Source: Acidobacteria bacterium UBA2990 (GTDB lineage: Bacteria; Acidobacteriota; Vicinamibacteria; Vicinamibacterales; UBA8438). Taken from it: a stretch of DNA of 64,000 nt. The DNA is taken from contig DEAE01000024.1 of assembly GCA_002347025.1 (NCBI GenBank), forward strand, positions 1 through 64,000, given 5' to 3'. Positions 35,364-44,183 of this stretch are shown here, in pieces. The notes beneath the pieces were generated by a model. That model had not been told where the DNA came from, searched no databases, and saw only the letters and a program-made list of their open reading frames with translations. The translations under genes were made by a program, and so were the position numbers. Numbering within the stretch: the first letter of the stretch is position 1; every line of letters starts with the position of its first letter.

Positions 35364-36983
35364 TTAACGTCTCCGCCACCAGGTGTTGATGCCCGCACCA
35401 AGCAAAAAAGCGGGTAGGAGCAGTAGTGAAAACCAGAAAACTCGCTGTTGTTGAGCGGCAGTCAATGACAGGCGCCGGTCCTCGGGCTCCCGTGCACGAA
35501 TCGAAATGAGGTTTTCTTGTTGAGCAAGCCAATTCACGGTGTTGAGGAACATATCTTGGTTCCCTTGGATGCCTACTGTTGAGTTGCTTGCAAAATCAGA
35601 ATCACCTATTACGGCCAGCCTGGTCTCTGGTGGTTGAGGGGCCGCGTCCTCCTCCTCATTAGTGGCTTGTCCGTTGGGGTTTTCGATCTCGGTTGTTTCT
35701 GTTTCACTCGTGGGCGCTGGAACAGACACCGCCATCCCTATGGTTATGGGGCCAGGTCGGTCTCCGACTTCCTCGTTCAATTCGACTTGACCTGTGGCTA
35801 GACCGGCAAGGTCGGCTTCAGCCCAACTTTGTGCGCTGGTTTGGATGAACGGTTGAGCAACTCGGCCGTCAGGGCTACCAGATCCAGAGTCAGCAGTGAC
35901 AGAGCGGGCCAGAGGGTAGGCTGTTAGGAGATTGAACCGATCGGTGATGGGATGCAACGGGTAGTTGGCTGCGACTGGGACCGATGCGTCAGCACCAAAA
36001 AGTTGACCTACACCACTGGCATCGACGACGACATCGGTTCCCACATTTATTCCCCATTCACGGACGAGAGCGAATAGACCGTCTGGCGGTGCTGTTTCAC
36101 CGGCAGTTGGTGGATCGATGAGCACGAGCAGTTTTCCACCCCGGTTAAGGTATGCTCGCAGTGCTTCGAGCTCACCTGGTAGTAGATCAGTCTGGGGTCC
36201 GGCGACGACTGCGACGGTAGCATCTTCGGGGACTCTGAGCTGCTGGGCGAGTATTAGTGATGCGACACCGAAGTTGTCGAGGCCCAATGCTGCTGAGATG
36301 GTGCTGTAGCCGTCCCGGCCAGATCCAGTGTGACTCTTTTCACCGTGGCCTTCAATGAAATATACAGTTTGTTCTGTGCCTTCTACGACCCTGATTAGGG
36401 TATTGGTTAAGTCTTGCTCCGAATCTGACTCGACTCGTTCGACGCGGTCTTCGTACTCAAATACAATCGTTCCATACGTTTGAATTTCGTATTGGCGCGC
36501 GAGTAGTGGCTCTCTGTCAGCGTCGATGTAGTCGACCGTGACTTGGTTTGATTGGTACGCGTACTCGTCAAGGCGATCCTGGTAACGTGGAAATTCAGGC
36601 TCACGGGCAAACACCAAAATTCTTACCGGTGCCGACAGGTTGTCCAAAATCTGTTGGGTTTGGTCTGATAGGGAGTACTGTTGTGCCGAGGTCAGGTCCC
36701 ATCGACGATTCTGTCTCGCAAAGATGTAGTTCAGTCCAGCAACGATCGCTATCACCAGAATGAGGCTTGTGCCGGCGAGAGCCCCGTATCGTGTCTGTTT
36801 TCGATCAAATGAACGGACGATAGAACGCCAGTGGCCTGCCCCGTAAATCAGTATCAGAATAAGACCGAATAATGCCGAACCCCGTCGCCACTGTAGGAGA
36901 TCTGGTCGACCACTGATTGCGAGAGCGATGAGCACCAGCGCCATTCCGAGCCATGGGAGATAACCGAAGAGTCTATTAAGCAT
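35364..36983 (-). CDS. GldG-family ABC transporter accessory protein
   Basis: This 539-residue protein has three N-terminal membrane helices (about 10-26, 37-52 and 68-88) and then a large extracytoplasmic part with the ABC_transp_aux pattern: SLSDQTQQILDNLSAPVRILVFAR, TVYFIEGHGEKS and GGKLLVLIDPP. A final helix near residues 513-530 ends in WWRRR. In Bacteroidetes, GldF/GldG form part of the gliding and secretion machinery. In other phyla these genes make an ABC exporter of unknown substrate. It is encoded between the permease and DUF4340. Confidence 0.85.
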   Translation of the reverse strand: MLNRLFGYLPWLGMALVLIALAISGRPDLLQWRRGSALFGLILILIYGAGHWRSIVRSFDRKQTRYGALAGTSLILVIAIVAGLNYIFARQNRRWDLTSAQQYSLSDQTQQILDNLSAPVRILVFAREPEFPRYQDRLDEYAYQSNQVTVDYIDADREPLLARQYEIQTYGTIVFEYEDRVERVESDSEQDLTNTLIRVVEGTEQTVYFIEGHGEKSHTGSGRDGYSTISAALGLDNFGVASLILAQQLRVPEDATVAVVAGPQTDLLPGELEALRAYLNRGGKLLVLIDPPTAGETAPPDGLFALVREWGINVGTDVVVDASGVGQLFGADASVPVAANYPLHPITDRFNLLTAYPLARSVTADSGSGSPDGRVAQPFIQTSAQSWAEADLAGLATGQVELNEEVGDRPGPITIGMAVSVPAPTSETETTEIENPNGQATNEEEDAAPQPPETRLAVIGDSDFASNSTVGIQGNQDMFLNTVNWLAQQENLISIRAREPEDRRLSLTAAQQQRVFWFSLLLLPAFLLGAGINTWWRRR

Positions 36984-37006
36984 CTGAAGTTAACGTATGG
37001 TTAGTG

Positions 37007-37774
37007 TTAGCCATTCCACCGGGCGGTGTCCATCGATTTGGCCGTGAGGAACAAACCGAGTCCGATGAAGCTGAGGTAATAGGTTAGGTGTTTCGTATCG
37101 ATGACACCCTTTGAGAAATCGTCGAAATGTTCAAGTATCGATAAATAGGCGAGTACTGACTGAGCGGTGCTGCCAGAGGCATCGCCGATCCAATTGATGA
37201 TCCAAAACAATAGGAGTACGGCGAAAGTTGCGACACCAGCCACAATTTGGTTCTTTGTCATACTTGAGATTGCCAGCCCAATCGAGATGAAGGAGCTTCC
37301 CATCAGTATTAGTCCAAGGTAACCGGTGAGGATTGGTCCCCACTCTGGTTCGCCATACTGAAACAGCATGGCAATGTGAATGCCGGTGAGTGCGAGCATC
37401 AGGGTATAAAGTGCTAGAGCACCGAGAAATTTACCCATGATGATCTGGAAGTCACTGAGTGGGGATGTCAAAAGGAGTTCTATGGTCCCAGATCGCTTTT
37501 CTTCTGCGTAGGACCGCATGGTTAGCATAGGCAGGAGGAAAAGCAAGATTACAGCGGTGTTCCCGAACAGGGGGCGAATCATGAATTCGTTTACGTTGAC
37601 GACCTGGGGTCCTCCCATCCCGAAATTGCCACCACTGAGCTGAAGCATGAGATTCAGGCTGGCAATATAAAACCATCCGAACAACAGCGTGAAAAATACA
37701 AGTAAGACGTAGGCAATTGGCGAAACGAAATAGCCTCGAACTTCCTTCTGAACCAGAGCTAGGATATTACCCAT
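37007..37774 (-). CDS. ABC-2 family permease (GldF-like)
   Basis: This 255-residue inner-membrane protein has six hydrophobic segments. The N-terminal motif LVQKEVRGYFVSPIAYVLL and the central LLLPMLTMRSYAEEKRSGTIELLLTSP are typical of ABC-2 permeases of the GldF/NosY type. The start overlaps the ATPase gene by 8 bp, so both are made together. It pairs with the ATPase upstream and with GldG/DUF4340 downstream. The transported substrate is unknown. Confidence 0.87.
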   Translation of the reverse strand: MGNILALVQKEVRGYFVSPIAYVLLVFFTLLFGWFYIASLNLMLQLSGGNFGMGGPQVVNVNEFMIRPLFGNTAVILLFLLPMLTMRSYAEEKRSGTIELLLTSPLSDFQIIMGKFLGALALYTLMLALTGIHIAMLFQYGEPEWGPILTGYLGLILMGSSFISIGLAISSMTKNQIVAGVATFAVLLLFWIINWIGDASGSTAQSVLAYLSILEHFDDFSKGVIDTKHLTYYLSFIGLGLFLTAKSMDTARWNG

Positions 37775-38783
37775 CGATACGCTCCTCTGTAGGTTTCTCG
37801 TAGCCGGCTGGTGAGGAAGCTCCAGGTTGTGGCACGTCTTCGTGTTCCGGTTCTTCTTCTGTGGTCAGTTGTAGGAAGATGTCTTCTAGGCTCATTTGCT
37901 GGGCTCGTAACTCTAATAAACCCCACCCATTTGTTACGACCGTTCTGGCGACTTCTCTCCGAACATCACTGTTTGGGGCGAGTTCGACCTGAAATCCAGA
38001 GAGTCCTTCACGGTAATCGGCGGAAGACACGTTGACGACGCCTGGTATTCCTTGGAGAGTGGGGACTGGGTCTACTCCGTTGGTGTCAATTTTGAGATAC
38101 AGGCTCTGTGAGCCCTGTAGCCGAGCCGTGAGGTTGTCTGGGCTATCCACTGCGACGACTTTACCTCGGTTGATGATCACGACCCTTTGGCAGGTTTGGG
38201 ACACTTCAGGCAAGATGTGAGTGCTGAGAATGATAGTGTGGTCGCCAGCCAACTCTGTGATTAGTCGGCGGGTCTCAATTATTTGTCTAGGGTCGAGTCC
38301 GGCGGTTGGTTCGTCTAGAATAAGGACTTCTGGATTGTGTAAGAGAGCTTGTGCTAGACCTACGCGCTGCCTGTAGCCCTTAGACAATTTTCCGCAGTAA
38401 CGGTCAGTCATGTCCGTGATGTTGGTCCGCTCCATAGCGGCGCCAATTTGAGACGTTCGGTTTCCCGGAGCCACATCATTGATGCGTGCTACAAAATGGA
38501 GGTATTCGAACACGGTCATTTCGGGATACAGCGGTGGTGTTTCCGGAAGATATCCGGTTCGACGTTTTGCTTCGATCGGTTGCTCGAACACGTCGAACCC
38601 GCCGATGCGAGCTGACCCCTCTGATGCGGGTTGGTAACCGGTTAGGATGCGCATAGTTGTCGTTTTTCCGGCACCGTTTGGACCAAGAAATCCGAGAATC
38701 TCCCCGCGTTCAACTTGGAAGCTCAGATCATCTACCGCCGTGAACGATCCGTAGCGTTTGGTCAGGTGCTGCACTTCGACCAC
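37767..38783 (-). CDS. ABC transporter ATP-binding protein (GldA-like)
   Basis: This 338-residue ATPase has Walker A GPNGAGKTTTMR (about 34-45), a Q-loop near LPETPPLYPEMT, the signature LSKGYRQRVGLAQAL, Walker B VLILDEPTAGLD and the switch histidine in LSTHIL. The C-terminal part after residue 220 is the extra domain common in GldA/NatA-type ATPases. The GTG start has AGGAGG 9 bases upstream. It is the first gene of a four-gene minus-strand operon: ATPase, permease, GldG-like, DUF4340. Confidence 0.9.
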   Translation of the reverse strand: MVEVQHLTKRYGSFTAVDDLSFQVERGEILGFLGPNGAGKTTTMRILTGYQPASEGSARIGGFDVFEQPIEAKRRTGYLPETPPLYPEMTVFEYLHFVARINDVAPGNRTSQIGAAMERTNITDMTDRYCGKLSKGYRQRVGLAQALLHNPEVLILDEPTAGLDPRQIIETRRLITELAGDHTIILSTHILPEVSQTCQRVVIINRGKVVAVDSPDNLTARLQGSQSLYLKIDTNGVDPVPTLQGIPGVVNVSSADYREGLSGFQVELAPNSDVRREVARTVVTNGWGLLELRAQQMSLEDIFLQLTTEEEPEHEDVPQPGASSPAGYEKPTEERIDG

Positions 38784-39109
38784 GATGTATGTCCTCCTGA
38801 AGACAGATATTCAAGGCGTCAAGCTGTGGATGGCCTGCATGACGACGGTCGCGCTTCCAGTGCCACCCTGAGAGCGCAGCCGGTTCCTGACAAAAAGTTA
38901 CTAGTCAATCCTAATTCGCACTGCAAACCAAAAATAAGCGAGCTGGCTTGGTTAAATCCTGAGTAGGAGTGGCACCTGCCTTTCTCAGAACTCTCCCTAC
39001 AAACTAGCGGCACTGCCAAAACTCTGTCAAGCGTCTTTCTCATTATCTTTTACTTAATGTGGAGGGTTTAAAATCCGGCTAATGCCGACTGTCGAAACGT
39101 TCCAGTGGG
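38784..39109. other. Intergenic region with no recognised gene
   Basis: About 326 bp between two minus-strand genes. It should contain the promoter of the ABC operon. Open frames here have no ribosome site or coding character. No RNA element was recognised. Confidence 0.5.
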
Positions 39110-39835
39110 TCATGGTTCAGTGTGGTCCTCGATATATTCGTCGATGGTGGACTGATCAAGTGCTGACATTTGCTCGAATTGAAGACCCATTCCGACATGG
39201 GCATCTGTCCAGGTGACTCGCGCATCGGCTTGGATCTCGCGAGAGAAGCCAGGAAGACTGAACCGTGTGTGGACCTTTGCTGAAACGCCGAGAGGCTCTA
39301 TCGTTCGTATAGCCAACCCCCCGCTGCTAATGTTTAGCGTGACGGCGGCTGTGATGGCATTGTCGAACCGGTAAGAGACCGGGACTGCGACTACAACTCG
39401 AGGACTGCTACGTCGATTAAAGCTGTCGGGGAACAGGTGGGGTGCCAAGGCTGATAGAACGTCTCGTGTGTCGCAATATTCATTCAGGTACCCGGCTATT
39501 CCAAAGGCAGACATACTTCGCACAACATTGGCATTGGTGACTGAACCGCTGAAGATTACTACCGGCAATTTGGGGCTGTGTTGGCGTAACAGTCTCAAGA
39601 ATTCTGTTCCTTCGATATCCGAGAGACGAAGGTCAAGGAGCAATAAATCCACATGAGTTGACCTGACGCTGAGCGGTTCAAGTAAAGCTGAGAAATCATC
39701 AACCTCGATTGTGAGATGGCCAGCCTCTCGCAGAGGTTCCCCAAACCGTGCCATCAGAGAGTCCTCTCTCGTGGCTAGCAGTACGGTTCGCGAACCCGCA
39801 GTCGGCTTGTGCATCGCATCTATCGTAACCCGCAT
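39110..39835 (-). CDS. Response-regulator-like receiver domain fused to PilZ
   Basis: This 241-residue protein has a CheY-like receiver (about 15-130), with the phospho-acceptor aspartate in LLLLDLRLSD and the conserved Ser in IFSGS. A PilZ domain follows (about 135-235) with RRSSPRV and NISSGGL, corresponding to the RxxxR and (D/N)xSxxG motifs that bind cyclic di-GMP. The conserved Lys of receivers is replaced in the region GYLNEY, so normal phosphorylation signalling is uncertain. It likely links a signal and c-di-GMP to motility or surface behaviour. It is divergent from a LysW-like gene. Confidence 0.85.
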   Translation of the reverse strand: MRVTIDAMHKPTAGSRTVLLATREDSLMARFGEPLREAGHLTIEVDDFSALLEPLSVRSTHVDLLLLDLRLSDIEGTEFLRLLRQHSPKLPVVIFSGSVTNANVVRSMSAFGIAGYLNEYCDTRDVLSALAPHLFPDSFNRRSSPRVVVAVPVSYRFDNAITAAVTLNISSGGLAIRTIEPLGVSAKVHTRFSLPGFSREIQADARVTWTDAHVGMGLQFEQMSALDQSTIDEYIEDHTEP

Positions 39836-39964
39836 TGCTTAGGATCGTAGTTTTGTGTTAATGCTGATGGTGTTTTAGCTGTTCTAACCGCGAGCTGGTG
39901 AGTTTCGGGGGCTTGGTCGTTTCGTCGGGTCCAGGATCCGGACGGTGGAGAGTCGAACCTCAAA

Positions 39965-40171
39965 ATGGCCATTTGTAGGGGATGCGGCGAGGAAATTGAT
40001 GTCGACGAGTTCGACGTGGATCTGGGTGACCAGCTTAGCTGTTCAGAATGCGGTGCGTTACTCACCGTCACCGGTCTAGTTCCTATTGAGGTTGAGCTTC
40101 AGGCTGAAGATTTGACCCTTGATATCGAGGGAGAAACAGAAGAAAATCAGGCTGAAAACGGCGGGGGCTGA
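39965..40171 (+). CDS. LysW-like zinc-ribbon protein
   Basis: This 68-residue acidic protein has four cysteines in a CxxC...CxxC zinc ribbon (CRGCGEEIDVDEFDV ... SCSECGALLTVTGL), followed by VPIEVEL. It resembles LysW, the amino-group carrier used in lysine/arginine synthesis in Thermus. LysW ends in EDWGE, whose last Glu carries the substrate. Here the tail is ENQAENGGG, so the carrier function is probably absent. No lysine genes are nearby. It may be a small zinc-ribbon regulator or adaptor. Confidence 0.7.
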   Translation: MAICRGCGEEIDVDEFDVDLGDQLSCSECGALLTVTGLVPIEVELQAEDLTLDIEGETEENQAENGGG

Positions 40172-40222
40172 CCACGAAATCTGGCTGCGAGCATTGCTTG
40201 CTTTCGGCTTAATCAGTGCCAG

Positions 40223-40254
40223 GCATCGATTCTGTCAATTGACAGTTTTGATGC
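40223..40254. repeat. Nested inverted repeat between the LysW-like gene and pal
   Basis: A perfect 14-bp palindrome, CTGTCAATTGACAG (40232-40245), is flanked at equal 4-nt distances by GCATC and GATGC, extending the symmetry to 32 bp. TTTT follows the inner palindrome. It could be an operator for the pal promoter or a weak terminator for the LysW-like gene. Confidence 0.6.
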
Positions 40255-40370
40255 TTCCTTTGTAAGCTTCTGGCTTCCGGTCACCCGTGTGCTCCGGCCC
40301 ACGACAAAAGGGACTGTCGCGTGGAAGCCTGGCAAGCCACAATAGGCCGCTGAGACAGGAGACGTCGCAC

Positions 40371-40937
<567 letters not shown>

Positions 40938-40951
40938 TACATTCACGAATG

Positions 40952-40988
40952 CTGGCCCTGGCTCTTTCGCAGAGTGAGGGCCAGTTTT
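40952..40988 (+). terminator. Rho-independent terminator after pal
   Basis: CTGGCCCT and AGGGCCAG form an 8-bp perfect stem, extended inside by CTCT/AGAG pairing, followed by TTTT. It lies between convergent pal and the glutaredoxin-like gene. Confidence 0.8.
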
Positions 40989-41025
40989 CTGGGTTACAAA
41001 GGCAGCGAAGCGGGTCGGGCTGTAG

Positions 41026-41262
41026 TCAGCGGCTGCTGAGAAGAGCCGAGAGCTCAGTGTCGTCAATCCGGTGACGAGCGATCTCTTTGCCGTCTTTTAG
41101 CAGGACTGGAATGTGATTTTGGTAAAGCCTTTTGAGTGCTGGGTTGTTGGAGATGTCGATCACTGTTAGCTCAAATGGCTGCTGTGCCTTAGCGGTGGCC
41201 AATAGCGCTTTCATGCTCTCACAGAGATGACACCCGGGCTTGGTATAGAGGGTCAATACCAC
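41026..41262 (-). CDS. Glutaredoxin-like (DUF836-type) protein
   Basis: This 78-residue thioredoxin-fold protein begins VLTLYTKPGCHLCESMKALL, with a CHLC redox motif, and has the cis-proline in HIPVLLKDGKEIARHRID. It is short, like the DUF836 glutaredoxin-related family. It probably acts as a small disulfide or glutathione-dependent reductase in the cytosol. It is convergent with pal and lies about 110 bp downstream of pyrF. Confidence 0.85.
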   Translation of the reverse strand: MVLTLYTKPGCHLCESMKALLATAKAQQPFELTVIDISNNPALKRLYQNHIPVLLKDGKEIARHRIDDTELSALLSSR

Positions 41263-41371
41263 AGGTCATCCTTAGGCTAAGGGAACAGCAGGGCCTAGTG
41301 TCACTGGGGGCTTCCTCATCGGTCTATGTGCCGAACTTGGAACTGGCCTGTGGCTCATTTGTTAAGGCCGC

Positions 41372-42085
41372 TTAGACTACTCTGCGAACGGTTTCCAATT
41401 CAGACACGATGTCCCGCGCCGCCTTGAGTGGATCTGGCGATGCTATTATCGGACGCCCAACCACTAGATAGTTGCTTCCAGCTCCTAAGGCTTCGGCAGG
41501 GCCGAGCGTTCTGACTTGGTCATCTTTTGTTCGGGTTTCATTCTTGCGAGGGCGAATACCGGGTGTGACGATTGTAAATTCCCTGCCAAGTTGGGTCCTG
41601 AGCTGTTCGACCTCCTGAGGTGACGCCACAACTCCGTCGAGCTTGGCTTTATGCGCTAGTTGGGCTAGAGCTCCCACCTGACTTCCTACAGTCCTGGGTA
41701 TCCCGATTCGGTCTAATTCTGTATTGTCGAGACTGGTCAATACTGTGACTCCGACCACTAGGGGAGAATTTTCGGCTTTGCGAGCTGCCTCAGCGGCTGC
41801 TTGCATCATTCTCAGGCCTCCAGCCGCATGAACAGTCAACATCCAAGCGCCGAGGCGGGAAGCAGCTTGGACTGCTTCGGCTACTACCGTTGGAATATCG
41901 TGATACTTGAGGTCGAGAAACACTCGGTCTCCATGGCTCACGAGGGTTGAAACTAACGACGGGCCCTCACTGGTGAAGAGTCGGCTTCCAATTTTGAAGC
42001 CTCCTACTGTGCCTCGAAGCAAGTCGCATATCTCGAGGGCCTGTTCGCTGGTGTCAACGTCAACGGCGACTAGGAGTTGGTCCAA
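41372..42085 (-). CDS. pyrF: Orotidine-5'-phosphate decarboxylase PyrF
   Basis: This 237-residue TIM-barrel enzyme makes UMP from OMP. The catalytic Asp-Lys network is in VFLDLKYHDIPTVV, and IVTPGIRP and YLVVGRPII form the phosphate site. The start overlaps the end of pyrD by 16 bp, so the two are made from one transcript. It is the last gene of the minus-strand block pyrK-pyrD-pyrF. Confidence 0.95.
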   Translation of the reverse strand: MDQLLVAVDVDTSEQALEICDLLRGTVGGFKIGSRLFTSEGPSLVSTLVSHGDRVFLDLKYHDIPTVVAEAVQAASRLGAWMLTVHAAGGLRMMQAAAEAARKAENSPLVVGVTVLTSLDNTELDRIGIPRTVGSQVGALAQLAHKAKLDGVVASPQEVEQLRTQLGREFTIVTPGIRPRKNETRTKDDQVRTLGPAEALGAGSNYLVVGRPIIASPDPLKAARDIVSELETVRRVV

Positions 42086-43014
42086 GTAGTTTCCCTAACT
42101 GTGAGATCGAGTGAGCCGACGAGTCCGGAAACGGCCTCTAGTTGGTGGCGTTCCAGGTATTCGGTTAGACCCTGCAATAGCTTGTTCCAGATGAATGGGT
42201 CCACGAAGTTCGCAGTTCCTATTTGCACTGCGCTAGCGCCGACGATCACAAACTCAAGAGCGTCATCGGGGGTCATGATACCGCCCATTCCAATTATCGG
42301 TAGATTGACTGCCTGATAGCACTCGTGAACCATCCTGACAGCAATCGGCCGTATGGCGGGCCCACTTAGTCCGCCGACGACATTGGAAAGCTTGGGTCTA
42401 CGGGTCTCTACATCTACAGCCATCGCTAGAAAGGTGTTCACGAGTGATATGGCATCTGCGCCGGCTTCGCTGGCTGCCACAGCAAAGGAAGCCACGTCGT
42501 TTACGTTCGGTGTTAGTTTTGGAATGATGGGTAAGCGAGTTACGTTACGCACTGCGGAGACGACTTCGTGCGTGCCTTTTAGTGAGCAGCCAAACAACAT
42601 CCCGCCCTTCTTGATATTGGGGCATGAGATGTTTAGCTCGATTGCGCCTATTCCATCTGAATCATCAAGGATTCTGGCTATCTCGGCGTACTCTTCGATT
42701 GTTGAACCGCAGATGTTCACGATTACAACCGCTGCTTGTTCCCGCAGTGGGGGTAATTTCTCGGCGACGAATCGCCTAACCCCGATGCCCTGAAGGCCGA
42801 TTGCATTTAACATGCCACCTGGAGTCTCTACTATCCTTGCCGGGGGATGTCCTGCACGTTCTTCGAGAAAAAGACCTTTGACTGCGATGGCTCCAAGAGT
42901 TGAGAGGTCCACTGCCTCGGCGTATTCCACCCCGTAGCCGAAACAGCCACTTGCTGCAATAAGCGGGTTGGCAAGCTTTAAACTGCCAATGTTTACAGAA
43001 AGGTCGACACTCAC
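42070..43014 (-). CDS. pyrD: Dihydroorotate dehydrogenase, class 1B catalytic subunit PyrD
   Basis: This 314-residue FMN enzyme oxidises dihydroorotate to orotate. Features are GAIAVKGLFLEERAGHPPARI (FMN/substrate binding), the loop ELNISCPNIKKGG that holds the catalytic cysteine in class 1 enzymes, PIIPKLTPNVNDV, and IIGMGGIMTPDDALEFVIVGASAVQIGTA at the C-terminal phosphate site. As a class 1B enzyme it needs PyrK, encoded upstream, to pass electrons to NAD. It overlaps pyrF. Confidence 0.94.
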   Translation of the reverse strand: MSVDLSVNIGSLKLANPLIAASGCFGYGVEYAEAVDLSTLGAIAVKGLFLEERAGHPPARIVETPGGMLNAIGLQGIGVRRFVAEKLPPLREQAAVVIVNICGSTIEEYAEIARILDDSDGIGAIELNISCPNIKKGGMLFGCSLKGTHEVVSAVRNVTRLPIIPKLTPNVNDVASFAVAASEAGADAISLVNTFLAMAVDVETRRPKLSNVVGGLSGPAIRPIAVRMVHECYQAVNLPIIGMGGIMTPDDALEFVIVGASAVQIGTANFVDPFIWNKLLQGLTEYLERHQLEAVSGLVGSLDLTVRETTWTNS

Positions 43015-43151
43015 TTCAATTCCTTGATTTCCTAGTTTGTGGCTACCGGTTTGTTGTGAAACTTTCGGTTCACTTTAGTGACCTCTCTCACTAGCGTTGG
43101 CAACCCCGGAAAGTCAACGGCTGATTTTGGCTGCATTCTCAATTAGTGAGG

Positions 43152-43976
43152 TCATTGCTCGAGACCGTCCCAGACTACGTCTCGTCCGTTGAAGATCGGT
43201 CCGTCGAGACAGGATCGAACGAAATTGACGCTACCACCCTCATGTCTGATTGGCACCACACAACTGTAGCAGCCCCCGAGGCCACATCCCATGATTTGCT
43301 CAAGTGAGACCTCCACGTCATGTCCGTGGGCCGATGCCAACTTAGTGACGGCTCGCATCATCGGTGTTGGTCCACAGGCATAGATGCGGAGTGAGGTTGT
43401 TGGTTTGAGCTCGTGTAGGCTCCGTTCTAGGGGGCCAGTCACCTGACCGTGGTGACCTAGGCTCCCATCGTCTGTGGTTAGTTCGAGATTGACCCTGAGC
43501 TGACGAAAGGCCTCGACATAAAAGAGGTCTCTGGAGCTTTGGCCCCCGTAGAACAAGGTTGAGTCGATTTGTTGACTCTGGAGAGCTACAGCTAGCGTGT
43601 AGAACGGTGCTAGTCCGACTCCGCCGGCTACCATCCAAGCTTTCTCTGATCTTTTGGCCATAGAAAATGGGCGCCCTAATGGGCCGAGACACCGGACGTT
43701 GTCGCCAGCGGTTAGTCCGAAAAGTGTGGATGTGGTCACACCGACTTGCTTATTCAACAAAGATATTCCGGAAATTTGGTGGTTGTCATCGCGTAGGACT
43801 TCAAATATAGAGAAGGGTCGCCGGAGAAGTGGGTCGTTGCCACAATCTGGTTTAACCATCACGAATTGTCCGGGGAGGGCCCTAGATGCGATCTGTGGAG
43901 CAGCTAGAGAGAGCACATTGTAGGCAGGTGAGAGGATGGAGTTTGACAGGACGACAGCGTCTACGTCGGTCAACAT
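43152..43976 (-). CDS. pyrK: Dihydroorotate dehydrogenase electron-transfer subunit PyrK
   Basis: This 274-residue protein has an FAD/NAD-binding ferredoxin-reductase fold. FAD is bound at PLLRRPFSIFE, NAD at VAGGVGLAPFYTLA, and a 2Fe-2S cluster by the cysteines in MGCGLGGCYSC with a fourth in VRSCLDGP. It shuttles electrons from PyrD to NAD. The gap to pyrD is 137 bp, longer than usual for this pair, and nothing was recognised in it. A stable hairpin lies about 35-50 bp upstream of its start. Confidence 0.92.
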   Translation of the reverse strand: MLTDVDAVVLSNSILSPAYNVLSLAAPQIASRALPGQFVMVKPDCGNDPLLRRPFSIFEVLRDDNHQISGISLLNKQVGVTTSTLFGLTAGDNVRCLGPLGRPFSMAKRSEKAWMVAGGVGLAPFYTLAVALQSQQIDSTLFYGGQSSRDLFYVEAFRQLRVNLELTTDDGSLGHHGQVTGPLERSLHELKPTTSLRIYACGPTPMMRAVTKLASAHGHDVEVSLEQIMGCGLGGCYSCVVPIRHEGGSVNFVRSCLDGPIFNGRDVVWDGLEQ

Positions 43977-44011
43977 AGTCTTCGAGTATATCCGACCCGT
44001 TTGGAACAGTT

Positions 44012-44027
44012 CGGCAACTTGTTGCCG
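44012..44027. repeat. Stable hairpin upstream of pyrK
   Basis: CGGCAAC and GTTGCCG form a perfect stem with a two-base centre (a CTTG tetraloop on the plus strand). It lies in the expected 5' region of pyrK on the minus strand. It could be a leader hairpin or an operator. Confidence 0.45.
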
Positions 44028-44133
44028 AGGGTTTCATTCTTATTGGGGCAATCAGCTATCTCATCTAGTTGGGTTGGGCTATTGGGGCATCCTCATGAAG
44101 TTACTGGAGATCGACTAAATTTCTGTATGAAGC

Positions 44134-44142
44134 TGCTATGAT
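44134..44142 (+). promoter_or_regulatory. Extended -10 promoter of the pyrRBC operon
   Basis: TGCTATGAT matches the extended -10 consensus (TGnTATAAT). No good -35 is present, which is normal for extended -10 promoters. The predicted transcript start, about 7 bases downstream, falls at the very beginning of the PyrR-binding loop. Confidence 0.5.
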
Positions 44143-44149
44143 ATAGGGA

Positions 44150-44183
44150 CTCTTTAAATGTAGCCCGGAGAGGCTGCGAAGGG
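44150..44183 (+). promoter_or_regulatory. PyrR-binding RNA stem-loop (pyr regulatory leader)
   Basis: The transcript can fold into the known PyrR-binding hairpin. The upper stem is GTAGCC (44160-44165) with GGCTGC (44172-44177). The six-base loop CGGAGA fits the CNGNGA consensus. An internal bulge is followed by a lower stem, CTCTT (44150-44154) with AAGGG (44179-44183). The Bacillus subtilis sites have the same layout, with loop CAGAGA. It lies upstream of pyrR itself, so PyrR bound to UMP probably shuts down its own operon. Confidence 0.8.
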
